From Stenotrophomonas daejeonensis (GTDB lineage: Bacteria > Pseudomonadota > Gammaproteobacteria > Xanthomonadales > Xanthomonadaceae), in the NCBI RefSeq assembly GCF_001431505.1, contig NZ_LDJP01000016.1, positions 1 through 64,000 on the forward strand: 64,000 nucleotides of DNA, read 5' to 3'. Positions 10,121-20,033 of this stretch are shown piece by piece; the first letter of the stretch is position 1, and each line of letters starts with the position of its first letter. The position numbers and the translations under genes are program-made. The notes under the pieces were generated by a model that saw only the letters and a program-made list of their open reading frames with translations, was not told where the DNA came from and did not search any database.

Positions 10121-10522
10121 TCAGGCGTTGACGTATGTGCGGATGGCACCCAACAGTTCGTCGCGCGTGAACGGCTTGGTGAGGTACTGCTCCGAGCCGA
10201 CGATGCGGCCACGCGCCTTGTCGAACAGGCCGTCCTTGGAGGACAGCATGATCACCGGCGTGGCCTTGAACAGCTGGTTGCCCTTGATCAGCGCGCAGGT
10301 CTGGTAGCCATCCAGGCGCGGCATCATGATGTCCACGAAGATGATCTGCGGCTGCTGGTCGGCGATCTTGGCCAGTGCCTCGAAGCCGTCGCTCGCGGTC
10401 ACGACCTCGCAGCCTTCGCGCTTGAGCAGCGTTTCGGCAGTGCGTCGGATGGTCTTCGAATCATCGATGACCATCACCTTCAATCCTGCGAGTTCCCCAC
10501 CCGCAGCCATGTTTTCAACCAT
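10121..10522 (-). CDS. pilG: PilG, CheY-like response regulator, first gene of the pil-chp operon
   Basis: This 133-residue receiver has D20/D21, phospho-acceptor D64 (IIFVDIMMPR), and T/K switch residues in VIMLSSKDG and YLTKPF. PilG promotes pilus extension and feeds the cAMP or polar-localisation branch in Pseudomonas. The ATG at 10522 has GGGGA seven bases upstream; the next ATG at 10510 has no ribosome binding site. It lies 19 bp before pilH and heads the operon, so the promoter should be in 10523-10775. Confidence 0.93.
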   Translation of the reverse strand: MVENMAAGGELAGLKVMVIDDSKTIRRTAETLLKREGCEVVTASDGFEALAKIADQQPQIIFVDIMMPRLDGYQTCALIKGNQLFKATPVIMLSSKDGLFDKARGRIVGSEQYLTKPFTRDELLGAIRTYVNA

Positions 10523-10775
10523 TGGCAATTCCCCGGCGCGCGCAACGCTCCATTTGGACACGGCGTTGCTGCGAAGGCGATCTATATCCCAATACCGCCG
10601 CGAACTGTCAAGGGCGGGCGTTGCGGCGCGGCCGCCGGGAGCCCGGATGTGAACCCCATCGCAGTCGCGTGCGCGGGGCCATTCAGCCGCGCAACGCACC
10701 GGGCCACGCGCGGCGCTGGGCGCCCGCCATGCGCGGACGCTACCATCGCCCCCCTGACCCGAAAGGCTGCGGACC
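10523..10775. other. Divergent intergenic region between pilG and gshB
   Basis: These 253 bp separate divergent operons and must hold promoters for both. I see no convincing open reading frame, hairpin terminator or recognisable operator here. An ATATCCCAATA stretch near 10581-10591 is the most AT-rich part. Confidence 0.5.
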
Positions 10776-11723
10776 ATGCTGGACGTCATCGTGGTGATGG
10801 ACCCCATCGCCCAGATCAAGATCGCCAAGGACACCACCTTCGCCATGCTGCTGGAAGCCCAGCGCCGCGGCCACCGCCTGCACTACGTGCGCCCCGGCGG
10901 GCTGGCGCTGCGCGGCGGCGCTGCGGTGGCCGAGGCGGCGCCGCTGCAGGTGCGCGACGACAAGGCCGGCTGGTTCACGCTGGGCGAGTTCGCGCCGCTG
11001 GCGTTCGGCCCTGGCCAGGTGGTGCTGATGCGCAAGGACCCGCCGTTCGACGGCGAGTACCTGTACGACACCCACGTCCTCGGCGTCGCCCAGCAGGCCG
11101 GCGCGCAGGTGGTCAACGACCCGCAGGGGCTGCGCGACTTCAACGAGAAGCTGGCCGCGCTGCTGTTCCCGCAGTGCTGCCCGCCCACCCTTGTCAGCCG
11201 CGACGTCCGCGACCTGAAGGCGTTCGCGCTGGAACACGGGCAGGTGGTGCTCAAGCCGCTGGACGGCATGGGCGGGCGCTCGATCTTCCGCAGCGGCACG
11301 GGCGACCCCAACCTCAACGTGATCCTGGAAACCCTGACCGACGGCGGCCGCCGGCTGGCGCTGGCGCAGCGCTTCATCCCCGACATCAGCGCCGGCGACA
11401 AGCGCATCCTGCTGATCGACGGCGAACCGGTGGACTACTGCCTGGCGCGCATCCCGCAGGGCGACGAGTTCCGCGGCAACCTCGCCGCCGGCGGCCGCGG
11501 CGAAGGCCGGCCACTGAGCGAGCGCGACCGCTGGATCGCCGCGCAGGTCGGCCCGGAGATGAAGCGCCGCGGCATGCGCTTCGTCGGCCTGGACGTGATC
11601 GGCGACTACCTCACCGAGGTCAACGTCACCAGCCCCACCTGCGTGCGCGAGCTGGACGCGCAGTTCGGGCTGAACATCGCCGGGCAGCTGTTCGACGCGA
11701 TCGAGGCCGGCCCCACCCGATGA
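10776..11723 (+). CDS. gshB: Glutathione synthetase
   Basis: This 315-residue cytoplasmic ATP-grasp enzyme joins glycine to gamma-glutamylcysteine, the second step of glutathione synthesis. It begins LDVIVVMDPIAQIKIAKDTTFAML, the characteristic GshB start. ATP-grasp elements include VVLKPLDGMGGRSIF, FIPDISAGDKRILLIDGEPV, the glycine-rich NLAAGGRGE and the metal-binding LTEVNVTSPT. Length matches the family. Its TGA overlaps the ATG of tonB, an arrangement I recall as common in Xanthomonadaceae. Confidence 0.96.
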   Translation: MLDVIVVMDPIAQIKIAKDTTFAMLLEAQRRGHRLHYVRPGGLALRGGAAVAEAAPLQVRDDKAGWFTLGEFAPLAFGPGQVVLMRKDPPFDGEYLYDTHVLGVAQQAGAQVVNDPQGLRDFNEKLAALLFPQCCPPTLVSRDVRDLKAFALEHGQVVLKPLDGMGGRSIFRSGTGDPNLNVILETLTDGGRRLALAQRFIPDISAGDKRILLIDGEPVDYCLARIPQGDEFRGNLAAGGRGEGRPLSERDRWIAAQVGPEMKRRGMRFVGLDVIGDYLTEVNVTSPTCVRELDAQFGLNIAGQLFDAIEAGPTR

Positions 11724-12610
11724 ACGCCCCCCCCGGCACCCTGCCCGCGCCGCCGCAGGCCACCGAGCAGCAGCGCCTGGGCGCCACCCTGGTGCTGTCG
11801 GCGCTGGTGCACGGCCTGCTGATCCTCGGCGTGGGCTTCGCGGTCAGCGACAACGCGCCGCTGGTGCCGACCCTGGACGTGATCTTCAGCCAGACCAGCA
11901 CGCCGCTGACGCCGAAGCAGGCCGACTTCCTCGCCCAGGCCAACCAGCAGGGCGGCGGCGACCACGACACGCCGCAGCGGCCGCGCGACAGCCAGGGCGG
12001 CATCGTGCCGCAACCGCGCGCCGGGCTGGCGCCGGTGCCGCAGCAACGTCAGTCCGCCGCCATGCAGCCACCGCCGCAGGCACGCGTGGTCAGCAGCCAG
12101 CGCGGCGAAGACGTGGTGCCCAACGCGCAGCCCCGGCCGCTGCCCGAGCTGCCCGACGCCAACGCGCCGATGACCGCGCGCGAGCAGCGCGACGCCGAGA
12201 TGGCGCGGCTGGCCGCCGAAGTGCACCTGCGCTCGGAGCAATACGCCAAGCGCCCGAACCGCAAGTTCGTCTCGGCCAGTACCCGCGAATACATCTATGC
12301 CAACTACCTGCGCGCCTGGGTGGACCGCGCCGAGCGCGTCGGCAACCTGAACTACCCGGACGAAGCGCGCCAGCGCCGGCTCGGCGGGCAGGTGGTGATC
12401 ACCGTCGGCGTGCGCCGCGACGGCAGCGTGGAAAGCAGCCGCATCCTGCGCAGCAGCGGCACCCCGCTGCTCGACGCCGCCGCGCTGCGGGTGGTGGAGC
12501 TGGCGCAGCCGTTTCCGCCGTTGCCTCGGACCAACGACGACATCGACATCCTGCAGGTCACCCGCACCTGGGTGTTCCTGCCCGGCGGCAGCCTGCGCGA
12601 CGACCGCTGA
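11720..12610 (+). CDS. tonB: TonB-family energy transducer
   Basis: This 296-residue inner-membrane protein has one N-terminal transmembrane helix (~24-44, TLVLSALVHGLLILGVGFAV) and a periplasmic Gln/Pro-rich spacer (~60-150). Its C-terminal TonB domain (~205-290) contains NYPDEARQRRLGGQVVITV and GSVESSRILRSSG, typical of the fold. TonB proteins pass proton-motive energy from ExbB-ExbD to outer-membrane receptors; no exbBD is present here. It shares ATGA with gshB. Whether it serves the receptors at 24-30 kb is unknown, since these genomes usually carry several TonB proteins. Confidence 0.88.
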   Translation: MNAPPGTLPAPPQATEQQRLGATLVLSALVHGLLILGVGFAVSDNAPLVPTLDVIFSQTSTPLTPKQADFLAQANQQGGGDHDTPQRPRDSQGGIVPQPRAGLAPVPQQRQSAAMQPPPQARVVSSQRGEDVVPNAQPRPLPELPDANAPMTAREQRDAEMARLAAEVHLRSEQYAKRPNRKFVSASTREYIYANYLRAWVDRAERVGNLNYPDEARQRRLGGQVVITVGVRRDGSVESSRILRSSGTPLLDAAALRVVELAQPFPPLPRTNDDIDILQVTRTWVFLPGGSLRDDR

Positions 12611-12612
12611 TG

Positions 12613-12640
12613 GCAGGTCGGGGACGTAGCCCCGACCTGC
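12613..12640. terminator. Hairpin after tonB
   Basis: An 11-base stem (GCAGGTCGGGG / CCCCGACCTGC) with a six-base loop begins two bases after the tonB stop. There is no following T-tract, so it may be a half-repeat of the GTAGGTCGGGG family acting as an mRNA end rather than a classical terminator. Confidence 0.5.
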
Positions 12641-12650
12641 GACGTTTCCC

Positions 12651-12720
12651 GTAGATGCGGGGCTTGCCCCGCATGTGGCTTCACCGGGAAAGCGCCGTGT
12701 GGGGCAAGCCCCACACCTAC
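12651..12720. repeat. REP-like 70-bp element, CGGGGCTTGCCCCG class
   Basis: The element runs GTAG...CTAC with two stem-loops (ATGCGGGGCTTGCCCCGCAT and its counterpart TGTGGGGCAAGCCCCACA) joined by a GGCTTCACCGGGAAAGC linker. It has the same length and architecture as copies at 40364-40433, 60171-60240 and 60265-60334. Confidence 0.85.
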
Positions 12721-12774
12721 AAGTGCATTCGGCAGTTGCCGATGGCCGCATCACGCCTGAAGTGCGCCCCACAC

Positions 12775-14460
12775 TCAATCGGCGTGCAAATCAGCCTCGT
12801 ACGCCGCCTCGCCATCGACCCACGTGGACAACACCTTCAATTCGTCCAGACGCACGTCCTCATCCAGCGGGTCGCGGTCGAAGACGACGAAATCGGCATG
12901 CAGGCCGGGTTGCAGGCGGCCGACCTCGGCCTCGTCGTGGCCGGCCCACGCCGCATCGCTGGTGAAACCACGCAGCGCTTCGGCCGCGCTCAGCCGTTGC
13001 TCCGGCTGCCAGCCACCCGGCGGCTGGCCGTCGCGGTCCTGCCGCGTCACCGCCGCGTACAGGCCCAGGCGCGGATCGACCCGTTCAACCGGGAAATCCG
13101 ATCCCAGCGCCAGATGCGCGCCACTGTGCAGGTAGCGCTGCCACGCATAGGCGCCCTTGATCCGCTCCGGGCCGACGCGCAGTTCGGCCCAGCCCATGTC
13201 CGAGGTGGCGTGGGTCGGCTGCATCGAGGCGACGACACCCAGCCCGGCGAAGCGCGGGATGTCCTCCAGCGCCACCACCTGCGCATGCTCCACCCGCCAA
13301 CGGTGGTCGCTGCCCTTGTCCGCGCCCAGCACCCGTTCATAGGTATCGAGCACGATGCGGTTGCCGCGGTCGCCAATGGCATGGGTCGCCACCTGCAGCT
13401 TGCAGCCGGCGGCCTTGCGCACGGCCACTTCGTAGTCCTGCGGCGAGGTCACCAGCAGGCCGCGGTTGTGCGGGTCGTCGCTGTAGTCGGCCAGCATCGC
13501 CGCGCCGCGGCTGCCCAGCGCGCCATCCATGAACAGCTTGACCCCGCGCATCTGCAGGCGCCCGCCCGGATGCCGGTACGGGCCATCCGCGCACAGGTCG
13601 TCCAGCGCGGCGCGGTTGCCATCGGCATAGGCATCGATGCGCAGCGGCAGCCTGCCCTGGTCGGCCAGTTGCTTCATCAGCGCCAGGTCTTCGCGCGACA
13701 CGCCCATGTCGTGCACGCCGGTGAGGCCATTGCGCACCGCTTCGTGCAATGCGGCCAGCAGGCGCTTCTCGCGCGCGGCCGCATCCGGCGACGGGATGTG
13801 GGCGCTCACCAGTCCGGCGGCGTTATCCACCAGCACGCCGGTCGCGTTGCCGGCGGCATCGCGCACGATGCGCCCGCCCTGCGGCTGCCAGTCGCCGGCC
13901 AGCGGCTTGCCGGCCGCCTGCTCGGCGATGCGCAGCGCCGCACTGTTGACCCAGCCGGCGTGTCCGTCGATGCGATCCAGGTACACCGGGCGCTCCGGGA
14001 AGGCCGCATCCAGATCCGCGGCGGTGGGAAAGCCGGTGCCGTCCTCCCAATGGTTCTGGTCCCAGCCAGCGCCGAGCAGCCATTCGCCCGGCGCCAGCGT
14101 CTGCTCGAATGCACGCAGGCGCTGCACCACTTCGGTGCGGCTGCGCGTACCGGTCAGGTCCGCCTGCGCCAGCGCGTTGCCCAGGTAGACCAGGTGCGCA
14201 TGCGCGTCGATCAACCCGGGTACCACGGTGGCGGCGCCGGCATCGATGCGCGGGGCCTGCGGATACTGCCGCAACAACGCCTCGCGCTGCCCCACCGCCA
14301 ACAGGCGGCCATCTTCCGTGTCCCATGCCAGTGCGGTGGCCAGCGGCTGCTGCGGATCGCCGGTGCGGATGCTGTCGGCGACCAGCACGCGTACTTCGGC
14401 ATGGGCCGGCAATGCGTGCAGGCACGGAAGCAACAGGGCAAGACAGGCGATGCGGCGCAT
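12775..14460 (-). CDS. Secreted YtcJ-like metal-dependent amidohydrolase
   Basis: This 561-residue protein carries a signal peptide (RRIACLALLLPCLHALPAHA) and an Amidohydrolase_3 barrel. Metal motifs are visible: GLIDAHAHLVYLG near 80, DRIDGHAGWVNS, ATHAIGDRGNR and the terminal Asp in LALGSDFPVE. The C-terminal composite domain ends VGRLQPGLHADFVVFDRDP. The family hydrolyses amides or esters of mostly unknown substrates, so no specific reaction is claimed. The ATG at 14460 follows GGGAG by 8 nt; an in-frame GTG at 14469 would add three residues. It is monocistronic, ending near a REP-like element. Confidence 0.88.
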   Translation of the reverse strand: MRRIACLALLLPCLHALPAHAEVRVLVADSIRTGDPQQPLATALAWDTEDGRLLAVGQREALLRQYPQAPRIDAGAATVVPGLIDAHAHLVYLGNALAQADLTGTRSRTEVVQRLRAFEQTLAPGEWLLGAGWDQNHWEDGTGFPTAADLDAAFPERPVYLDRIDGHAGWVNSAALRIAEQAAGKPLAGDWQPQGGRIVRDAAGNATGVLVDNAAGLVSAHIPSPDAAAREKRLLAALHEAVRNGLTGVHDMGVSREDLALMKQLADQGRLPLRIDAYADGNRAALDDLCADGPYRHPGGRLQMRGVKLFMDGALGSRGAAMLADYSDDPHNRGLLVTSPQDYEVAVRKAAGCKLQVATHAIGDRGNRIVLDTYERVLGADKGSDHRWRVEHAQVVALEDIPRFAGLGVVASMQPTHATSDMGWAELRVGPERIKGAYAWQRYLHSGAHLALGSDFPVERVDPRLGLYAAVTRQDRDGQPPGGWQPEQRLSAAEALRGFTSDAAWAGHDEAEVGRLQPGLHADFVVFDRDPLDEDVRLDELKVLSTWVDGEAAYEADLHAD

Positions 14461-14823
14461 GCGGGGCACTCCCGGACTGAGGTGCGGCGACTATGCCGCC
14501 ATCGAGCGGGAGGTGACAAACCGGATCGGCACGAACGATGCGCAGCATCGGCCGGCAGCTTGTGCATTGCAGCGCCCGGACATGCGCGAAAGCCGGCCTG
14601 CCGGCGCCAGTCCGCAACCGCCGCGAAGTGCGGGCACAAGCGGGAAAACCCGGCTTTTTCCGCATGCCACGAGCGCTCACATGCCGCATGACGGCCGATG
14701 GAAGCGATTTTGACGGGCTTTTTTGTGCGATTCCCTATTGGCGATGCCCGGCGCATGCCCTACATTTCGCTAGCCGACGGGGTCGGCACGACCAACAACC
14801 AACCGTTCACGGAACAGGAAATC
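14461..14823. other. Long intergenic region upstream of the HU-like gene
   Basis: These 363 bp lie between divergent genes. They contain the promoter described separately and a CTTTTTTG tract at 14718-14725. An open frame from 14698 running into the HU-like gene is judged not to be coding because it crosses that promoter and an AGGA ribosome site. Nothing else is recognised. Confidence 0.5.
14738..14766 (+). promoter_or_regulatory. Sigma-70-type promoter for the HU-like gene
   Basis: TTGGCG at 14738-14743 and TACATT at 14761-14766 are separated by 17 bases. This predicts a start near 14773 and a leader of about 50 bases ending in AACAGGAAATC before the ATG. Confidence 0.55.
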
Positions 14824-15222
14824 ATGGCAAAGACCGCTAAGAAGGCTGCCCCGAAGAAGGCAGTGAAGAAAGTTGCACCGAAGGCTGCCGCCAAGCCGGC
14901 CGCTCCCAAGCCGATCAAGGAAGCCCTGACCAAGTCCGGTCTGGTCGCCCACCTGGCCGAAGCGACCAGCGTCGCCGCCAAGGACGTCCGCGCCGTGCTG
15001 GCCGCGCTGGAAGGCGCCGTTTCCGCGTCGGTCCACAAGAAGGGCGCGGGCAGCTTCACCCTGCCGGGCCTGCTGAAGATCAGCACCGTGCACGTGCCGG
15101 CCAAGCCGAAGCGCAAGGGCATCAACCCGTTCACCAAGGAAGAGCAGGTGTTCGCCGCCAAGCCGGCCACCACCAAGATCAAGGTCCGCCCGCTGAAGAA
15201 GCTCAAGGACGCCGCGCTCTGA
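14824..15222 (+). CDS. HU-like DNA-binding protein with a Lys/Ala-rich N-terminal tail
   Basis: This 132-residue protein has a histone-H1-like tail (~1-32) made of KTAKKAAPKKAVKK-type repeats, fused to an HU/IHF domain. The HU part contains LTKSGLVAHLAEATSVAAKDVRAVL, a beta-arm around KGAGSFTLPGLLKI, and RKGINPFTKEEQVFAAKPA before the basic end. It should bind and compact DNA without strong sequence preference. Such tailed HU proteins are known in Xanthomonas relatives. It is monocistronic, with its own promoter and a strong terminator. A SET-domain methyltransferase lies 1.3 kb downstream on the opposite strand. Confidence 0.93.
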   Translation: MAKTAKKAAPKKAVKKVAPKAAAKPAAPKPIKEALTKSGLVAHLAEATSVAAKDVRAVLAALEGAVSASVHKKGAGSFTLPGLLKISTVHVPAKPKRKGINPFTKEEQVFAAKPATTKIKVRPLKKLKDAAL

Positions 15223-15250
15223 CAACGCGCGCGCCTTTCAGGCGAACCGG

Positions 15251-15281
15251 ACGGGACGGCAATGCCGTCCCGTTTGTTTTT
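15251..15281 (+). terminator. Rho-independent terminator of the HU-like gene
   Basis: The stem ACGGGACGGC/GCCGTCCCGT with a short loop is followed directly by TTGTTTTT. Confidence 0.9.
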
Positions 15282-15439
15282 GTCCCGGCATCCACGGCCG
15301 CGTGACGACGCTGCAACGGACCGGTCCGTTCCAGGCGCGACGCCCGTTCCACGCTGGAACACAGCGTCATGGCCGGGACCTCGCCGCGGCCATGCCGGCG
15401 GCCTATGGTGGCCCTCAGGCACTCTCCCCCGGCACCACC

Positions 15440-15739
15440 ATGTCCAACCCGCACCGCTATCGCATCACCGTCACCCCCATCGAGGCCGATGGCTTGCCCT
15501 GCACCGGCCGCTGCACCATCGAGTTCGAGCAGCGCAGCCCGCGCAACTGGATGCGCGAACTGGAAGGCATGCAACGCCAGTTGTCCTGCACAGAGGCCGC
15601 CAGCGCGGTGGTTGCCGCCGGCCTGCTAGAAACGCTGGCGGCGTCGGCACGCAACGACGCCCATCTGCTGGCGGCATTGCAACCGGAACTGGGCGGGCTG
15701 GTCACCAAGCTGCAGGCGTTGCGCGACGTGCAGCAATGA
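15440..15739 (+). CDS. Small DUF3861-like protein
   Basis: This 99-residue cytoplasmic protein starts MSNPHRYRITVTPIE and continues GRCTIEFEQRSPRNW, resembling the DUF3861 family of unknown function. A helical C-terminal half follows (AASAVVAAGLLETLAAS). The start at 15440 is preferred over an upstream extension that has no family resemblance. There are no signal peptide or membrane segments. The family assignment is from memory of the N-terminal pattern and is moderately sure. Confidence 0.7.
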   Translation: MSNPHRYRITVTPIEADGLPCTGRCTIEFEQRSPRNWMRELEGMQRQLSCTEAASAVVAAGLLETLAASARNDAHLLAALQPELGGLVTKLQALRDVQQ

Positions 15740-15823
15740 ACGCCATGCCGGCGGCGCGCGGCTAACCGGGCGTTCACCGTTTGCGGTTATCGTGCGAGCC
15801 ATCGCCACCACCGTCCACGACCG

Positions 15824-16411
15824 ATGAACTTCCGCACCCTGCTGTTGCCCGCCGCGGCCTGCCTCGCCCTTGCCGCCACCGCCCACGCCGCGCCGCAGGT
15901 CAAGGGCCGGCAGCTCACCGTGGATGCGGCCGACGTGCAGCAGTACCTGGACGGCAGCTTCCCGCGCTCGCAGAAGGCATTGGGTGGCCTGCTCGCGCTG
16001 ACGGTCAGCCAGCCCCACCTCACCTTGCCGGCCGGCAACCGCCTGAACCTGCAGTTCGACCTGGCGATGGCCGCCGCCGGCAGCGCATCGATGCCGGTGG
16101 GCAGCGTGGGCCTGAGCAGCGGCCTGCGCTACGACGCCGGCACCCGCGGCTTCCACCTCGAACAGCCCACCATCGACACCTTCAAGCCGGCGATGGCCGG
16201 CGGCGAGCTCGACGCCGGCACCCGCAGCCTGCTCAACACGTGGCTGGCCGACTACGCGCGCCGCGAGCCGATCTACCGCATCGACCCGGCCATCGCCCGG
16301 ATCATGGACACCCTGCAGGTGCAGTCGGTGGGCATCGAGAACGGCCGCATCGCGGTGGATTTCAACCGGAACCTCGGCAACCTGTTGCCGCAAGGGCTGC
16401 TGGGCAACTGA
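15824..16411 (+). CDS. DUF1439/YceB-like secreted protein
   Basis: This 195-residue protein has a signal peptide (RTLLLPAAACLALAATAHA). The mature part contains VDAADVQQYLDGSFP, HLTLPAGNRLNLQFDLAM and IYRIDPAIARIMDTLQVQSVGIENGRIAVDFN, the pattern of the DUF1439 family (E. coli YceB). It lacks an obvious lipobox cysteine near the cleavage site, unlike YceB. The function is unknown; it is presumably periplasmic. Confidence 0.75.
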   Translation: MNFRTLLLPAAACLALAATAHAAPQVKGRQLTVDAADVQQYLDGSFPRSQKALGGLLALTVSQPHLTLPAGNRLNLQFDLAMAAAGSASMPVGSVGLSSGLRYDAGTRGFHLEQPTIDTFKPAMAGGELDAGTRSLLNTWLADYARREPIYRIDPAIARIMDTLQVQSVGIENGRIAVDFNRNLGNLLPQGLLGN

Positions 16412-16439
16412 GGATCCATGCCGGGCAAATCCGGCGCCT

Positions 16440-16510
16440 GTAGGTCGGGGTTACATCCCCGACGCAGGCAGTCCCGTATCCCGTGCGTCGGGGATGTAAC
16501 CCCGGCCTAC
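16440..16510. repeat. REP-like 71-bp element, GGTCGGGGTTACA class
   Basis: GTAGGTCGGGGTTACATCCCCGAC at the left mirrors GTCGGGGATGTAACCCCGGCCTAC at the right around a ~20-base centre. A second copy is at 36061-36132. Confidence 0.85.
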
Positions 16511-16515
16511 GGACC

Positions 16516-16983
16516 CTAGCGCTTCGGCTGCAGCATCGTCCCGGTGCACTTGCGCGAGCCGCAACGGCATTCCCAGATCTTTTTCAGCCGCGGGGTGTGC
16601 CGCTCGGCCAGGGTGATGCCGTAGTTGTAGGTCAGCTCCTCGCCCGGCTTGATGTCGCGGATCGCCTCGATGAACACCTTGTCGGCGGTGCGGTCGTCGC
16701 CCTCGGCCTCGGCGATCACCGCCTCGCAGTTCGGCGCGCAGCTGTGGTTGATCCAGCGCGCATCATTGCCCTTGTGGTTGGCGTCGATGACGTAGTCGTC
16801 ATTCAGGGTGAACAGGAAGGTGTGGCCGCTCTCCACGTCGCCGGCGTCGTCGGCATCCACCTCGGCATGGGTGCGGCGCAGGCCCCTGTACTCGATCACC
16901 CGCTCGCCCTTGCGCAGGGGAGCCAGCGCAAACACGCCGTTGCCGTGGATGGTGGATTTGCGCGCCTGGATCTTCTTGGGCAT
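16516..16983 (-). CDS. SET-domain lysine methyltransferase-like protein
   Basis: This 155-residue protein is a compact SET domain. Visible elements are the start STIHGNGVFALAPLRKGERVIEYRG, the NHSCAPNCEAV motif (SAM and active site), GEELTYNYGI carrying the catalytic Tyr region, and a post-SET zinc motif CRCGSRKCTG at the C-terminus. SET proteins methylate protein lysines using S-adenosylmethionine. In Chlamydia a SET enzyme is reported to act on histone-like proteins; a similar target here is only a possibility. The ATG at 16983 is chosen because homology begins there, although its ribosome site is weak and the frame is open to 17127. Confidence 0.9.
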   Translation of the reverse strand: MPKKIQARKSTIHGNGVFALAPLRKGERVIEYRGLRRTHAEVDADDAGDVESGHTFLFTLNDDYVIDANHKGNDARWINHSCAPNCEAVIAEAEGDDRTADKVFIEAIRDIKPGEELTYNYGITLAERHTPRLKKIWECRCGSRKCTGTMLQPKR

Positions 16984-17065
16984 GGGGACGACCGTGAACG
17001 ATGGGAACGGTGATTCTCGCGCAGGAACGCGCCGCATCCCAAGCCCGGCGCCATCCGAGGCCGCC

Positions 17066-17079
17066 TTGACCTGGGTCAA
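17066..17079. promoter_or_regulatory. TTGACC-TG-GGTCAA palindrome upstream of the suf regulator
   Basis: A perfect 14-base inverted repeat sits 34 bases upstream of the putative -10 and just left of the -35. It resembles FNR/Anr-type half sites (TTGAN-N4-NTCAA), but this match is suggestive only. Confidence 0.4.
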
Positions 17080-17099
17080 CCGGCCGGCATTGCCCGGGT

Positions 17100-17128
17100 T
17101 TGAGGCGCCGGCGGCAAAAGAGTACAAT
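17100..17128 (+). promoter_or_regulatory. Promoter of the suf operon
   Basis: TTGAGG (17100-17105) and TACAAT (17123-17128) are spaced by exactly 17 bases, about 30 bases before the ATG of the Rrf2 regulator. Confidence 0.6.
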
Positions 17129-17159
17129 TTCGGTCCACATTGAATTCCCCCGCCCAGCG

Positions 17160-17606
17160 ATGCTCCGCGTCACCAAGCTCACCGATTACGCCACCGTCGT
17201 GCTGACCGTGCTCGCCGCACGGCCAGGCGAAGTGCTGAGCGCGACCGAACTGGCCGAGGCCGCCGGGCTGGAGCCGCCCACCGTCAGCAAGCTGCTCAAG
17301 CCGCTGGCACAGGCCGGGCTGGTGGAAGGCCTGCGCGGCGTGCGCGGCGGCTACCGCCTGGCCCGCCCCGCCACCGACATCAGCCTGATCGAGATCGTCG
17401 AGGCGATGGAAGGCCCGCTGGCGATCACCGAATGCAGCCACGACCACAGCCAGTGCGGCATCGCCGACCAGTGCGGCGTGCGCTCGAACTGGCGCCTGAT
17501 CAACGACGTGCTGGCCGAAGCGCTGCGCGGCGTCACCCTGGCGCAGATGCTGCACCCCTTGCCCATTGCCGACCGACGACGGATCACCGTCGCCGTCGTT
17601 TCCTGA
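17160..17606 (+). CDS. Rrf2-family Fe-S regulator of the suf operon
   Basis: This 148-residue winged-helix regulator has LTDYATVVLTVLA at the start and an HTH in ATELAEAAGLEPPTVSKLLKPL. Three cysteines, C92, C99 and C105 (ECSHDHSQC...QC), correspond to the cluster ligands of IscR-type proteins. It is the first gene before sufB, 22 bp away. It should sense cluster supply through a bound Fe-S cluster and control the operon it heads. It matches the family annotated as SUF system regulator in Xanthomonadaceae and is distinct from cyanobacterial SufR. Confidence 0.9.
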   Translation: MLRVTKLTDYATVVLTVLAARPGEVLSATELAEAAGLEPPTVSKLLKPLAQAGLVEGLRGVRGGYRLARPATDISLIEIVEAMEGPLAITECSHDHSQCGIADQCGVRSNWRLINDVLAEALRGVTLAQMLHPLPIADRRRITVAVVS

Positions 17607-17628
17607 ATCACCGTAGGCAGCCCCCCAC

Positions 17629-19104
<1,476 letters not shown>

Positions 19105-19110
19105 CGCGCT

Positions 19111-19245
19111 TTTCCCTTCTCCCTCCGGGAGAAGGTGGCGCGAAGCGCCGGATGAGGGTACGGGCGAAGCCTCGTGCGCCGAACTCCGCAGCGGCTTCGC
19201 CCCGAACCCTCACCCCAACCCCTCTCCCGCCGGGAGAGGGGCTTG
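19111..19245. repeat. ~135-bp mosaic repeat between sufB and sufC
   Basis: The element has a hairpin at each end: CCTTCTCCCTCCGGGAGAAGG at the left and CCCTCTCCCGCCGGGAGAGGG at the right. Inner inverted arms read GGGCGAAGCC and GGCTTCGCCC, and CTCACCCCAACCCC lies before the right hairpin. Related copies lie at 53403-53533 and 57723-57929, with a partial copy at 33256-33297. Confidence 0.85.
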
Positions 19246-19256
19246 AAGCAAAAGAC

Positions 19257-20032
<776 letters not shown>

Positions 20033-20033
<1 letters not shown>

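Noticed and set aside
14698-14823. An N-terminal extension of the HU-like protein
   Set aside because: It would place coding sequence across a good promoter and the ribosome site at 14815-14818, and the extension lacks HU resemblance.
16984-17127. An N-terminal extension of the SET protein
   Set aside because: The extension has no SET resemblance and overlaps the suf promoter region; the core domain starts at MPKKIQARKSTIHGNG.
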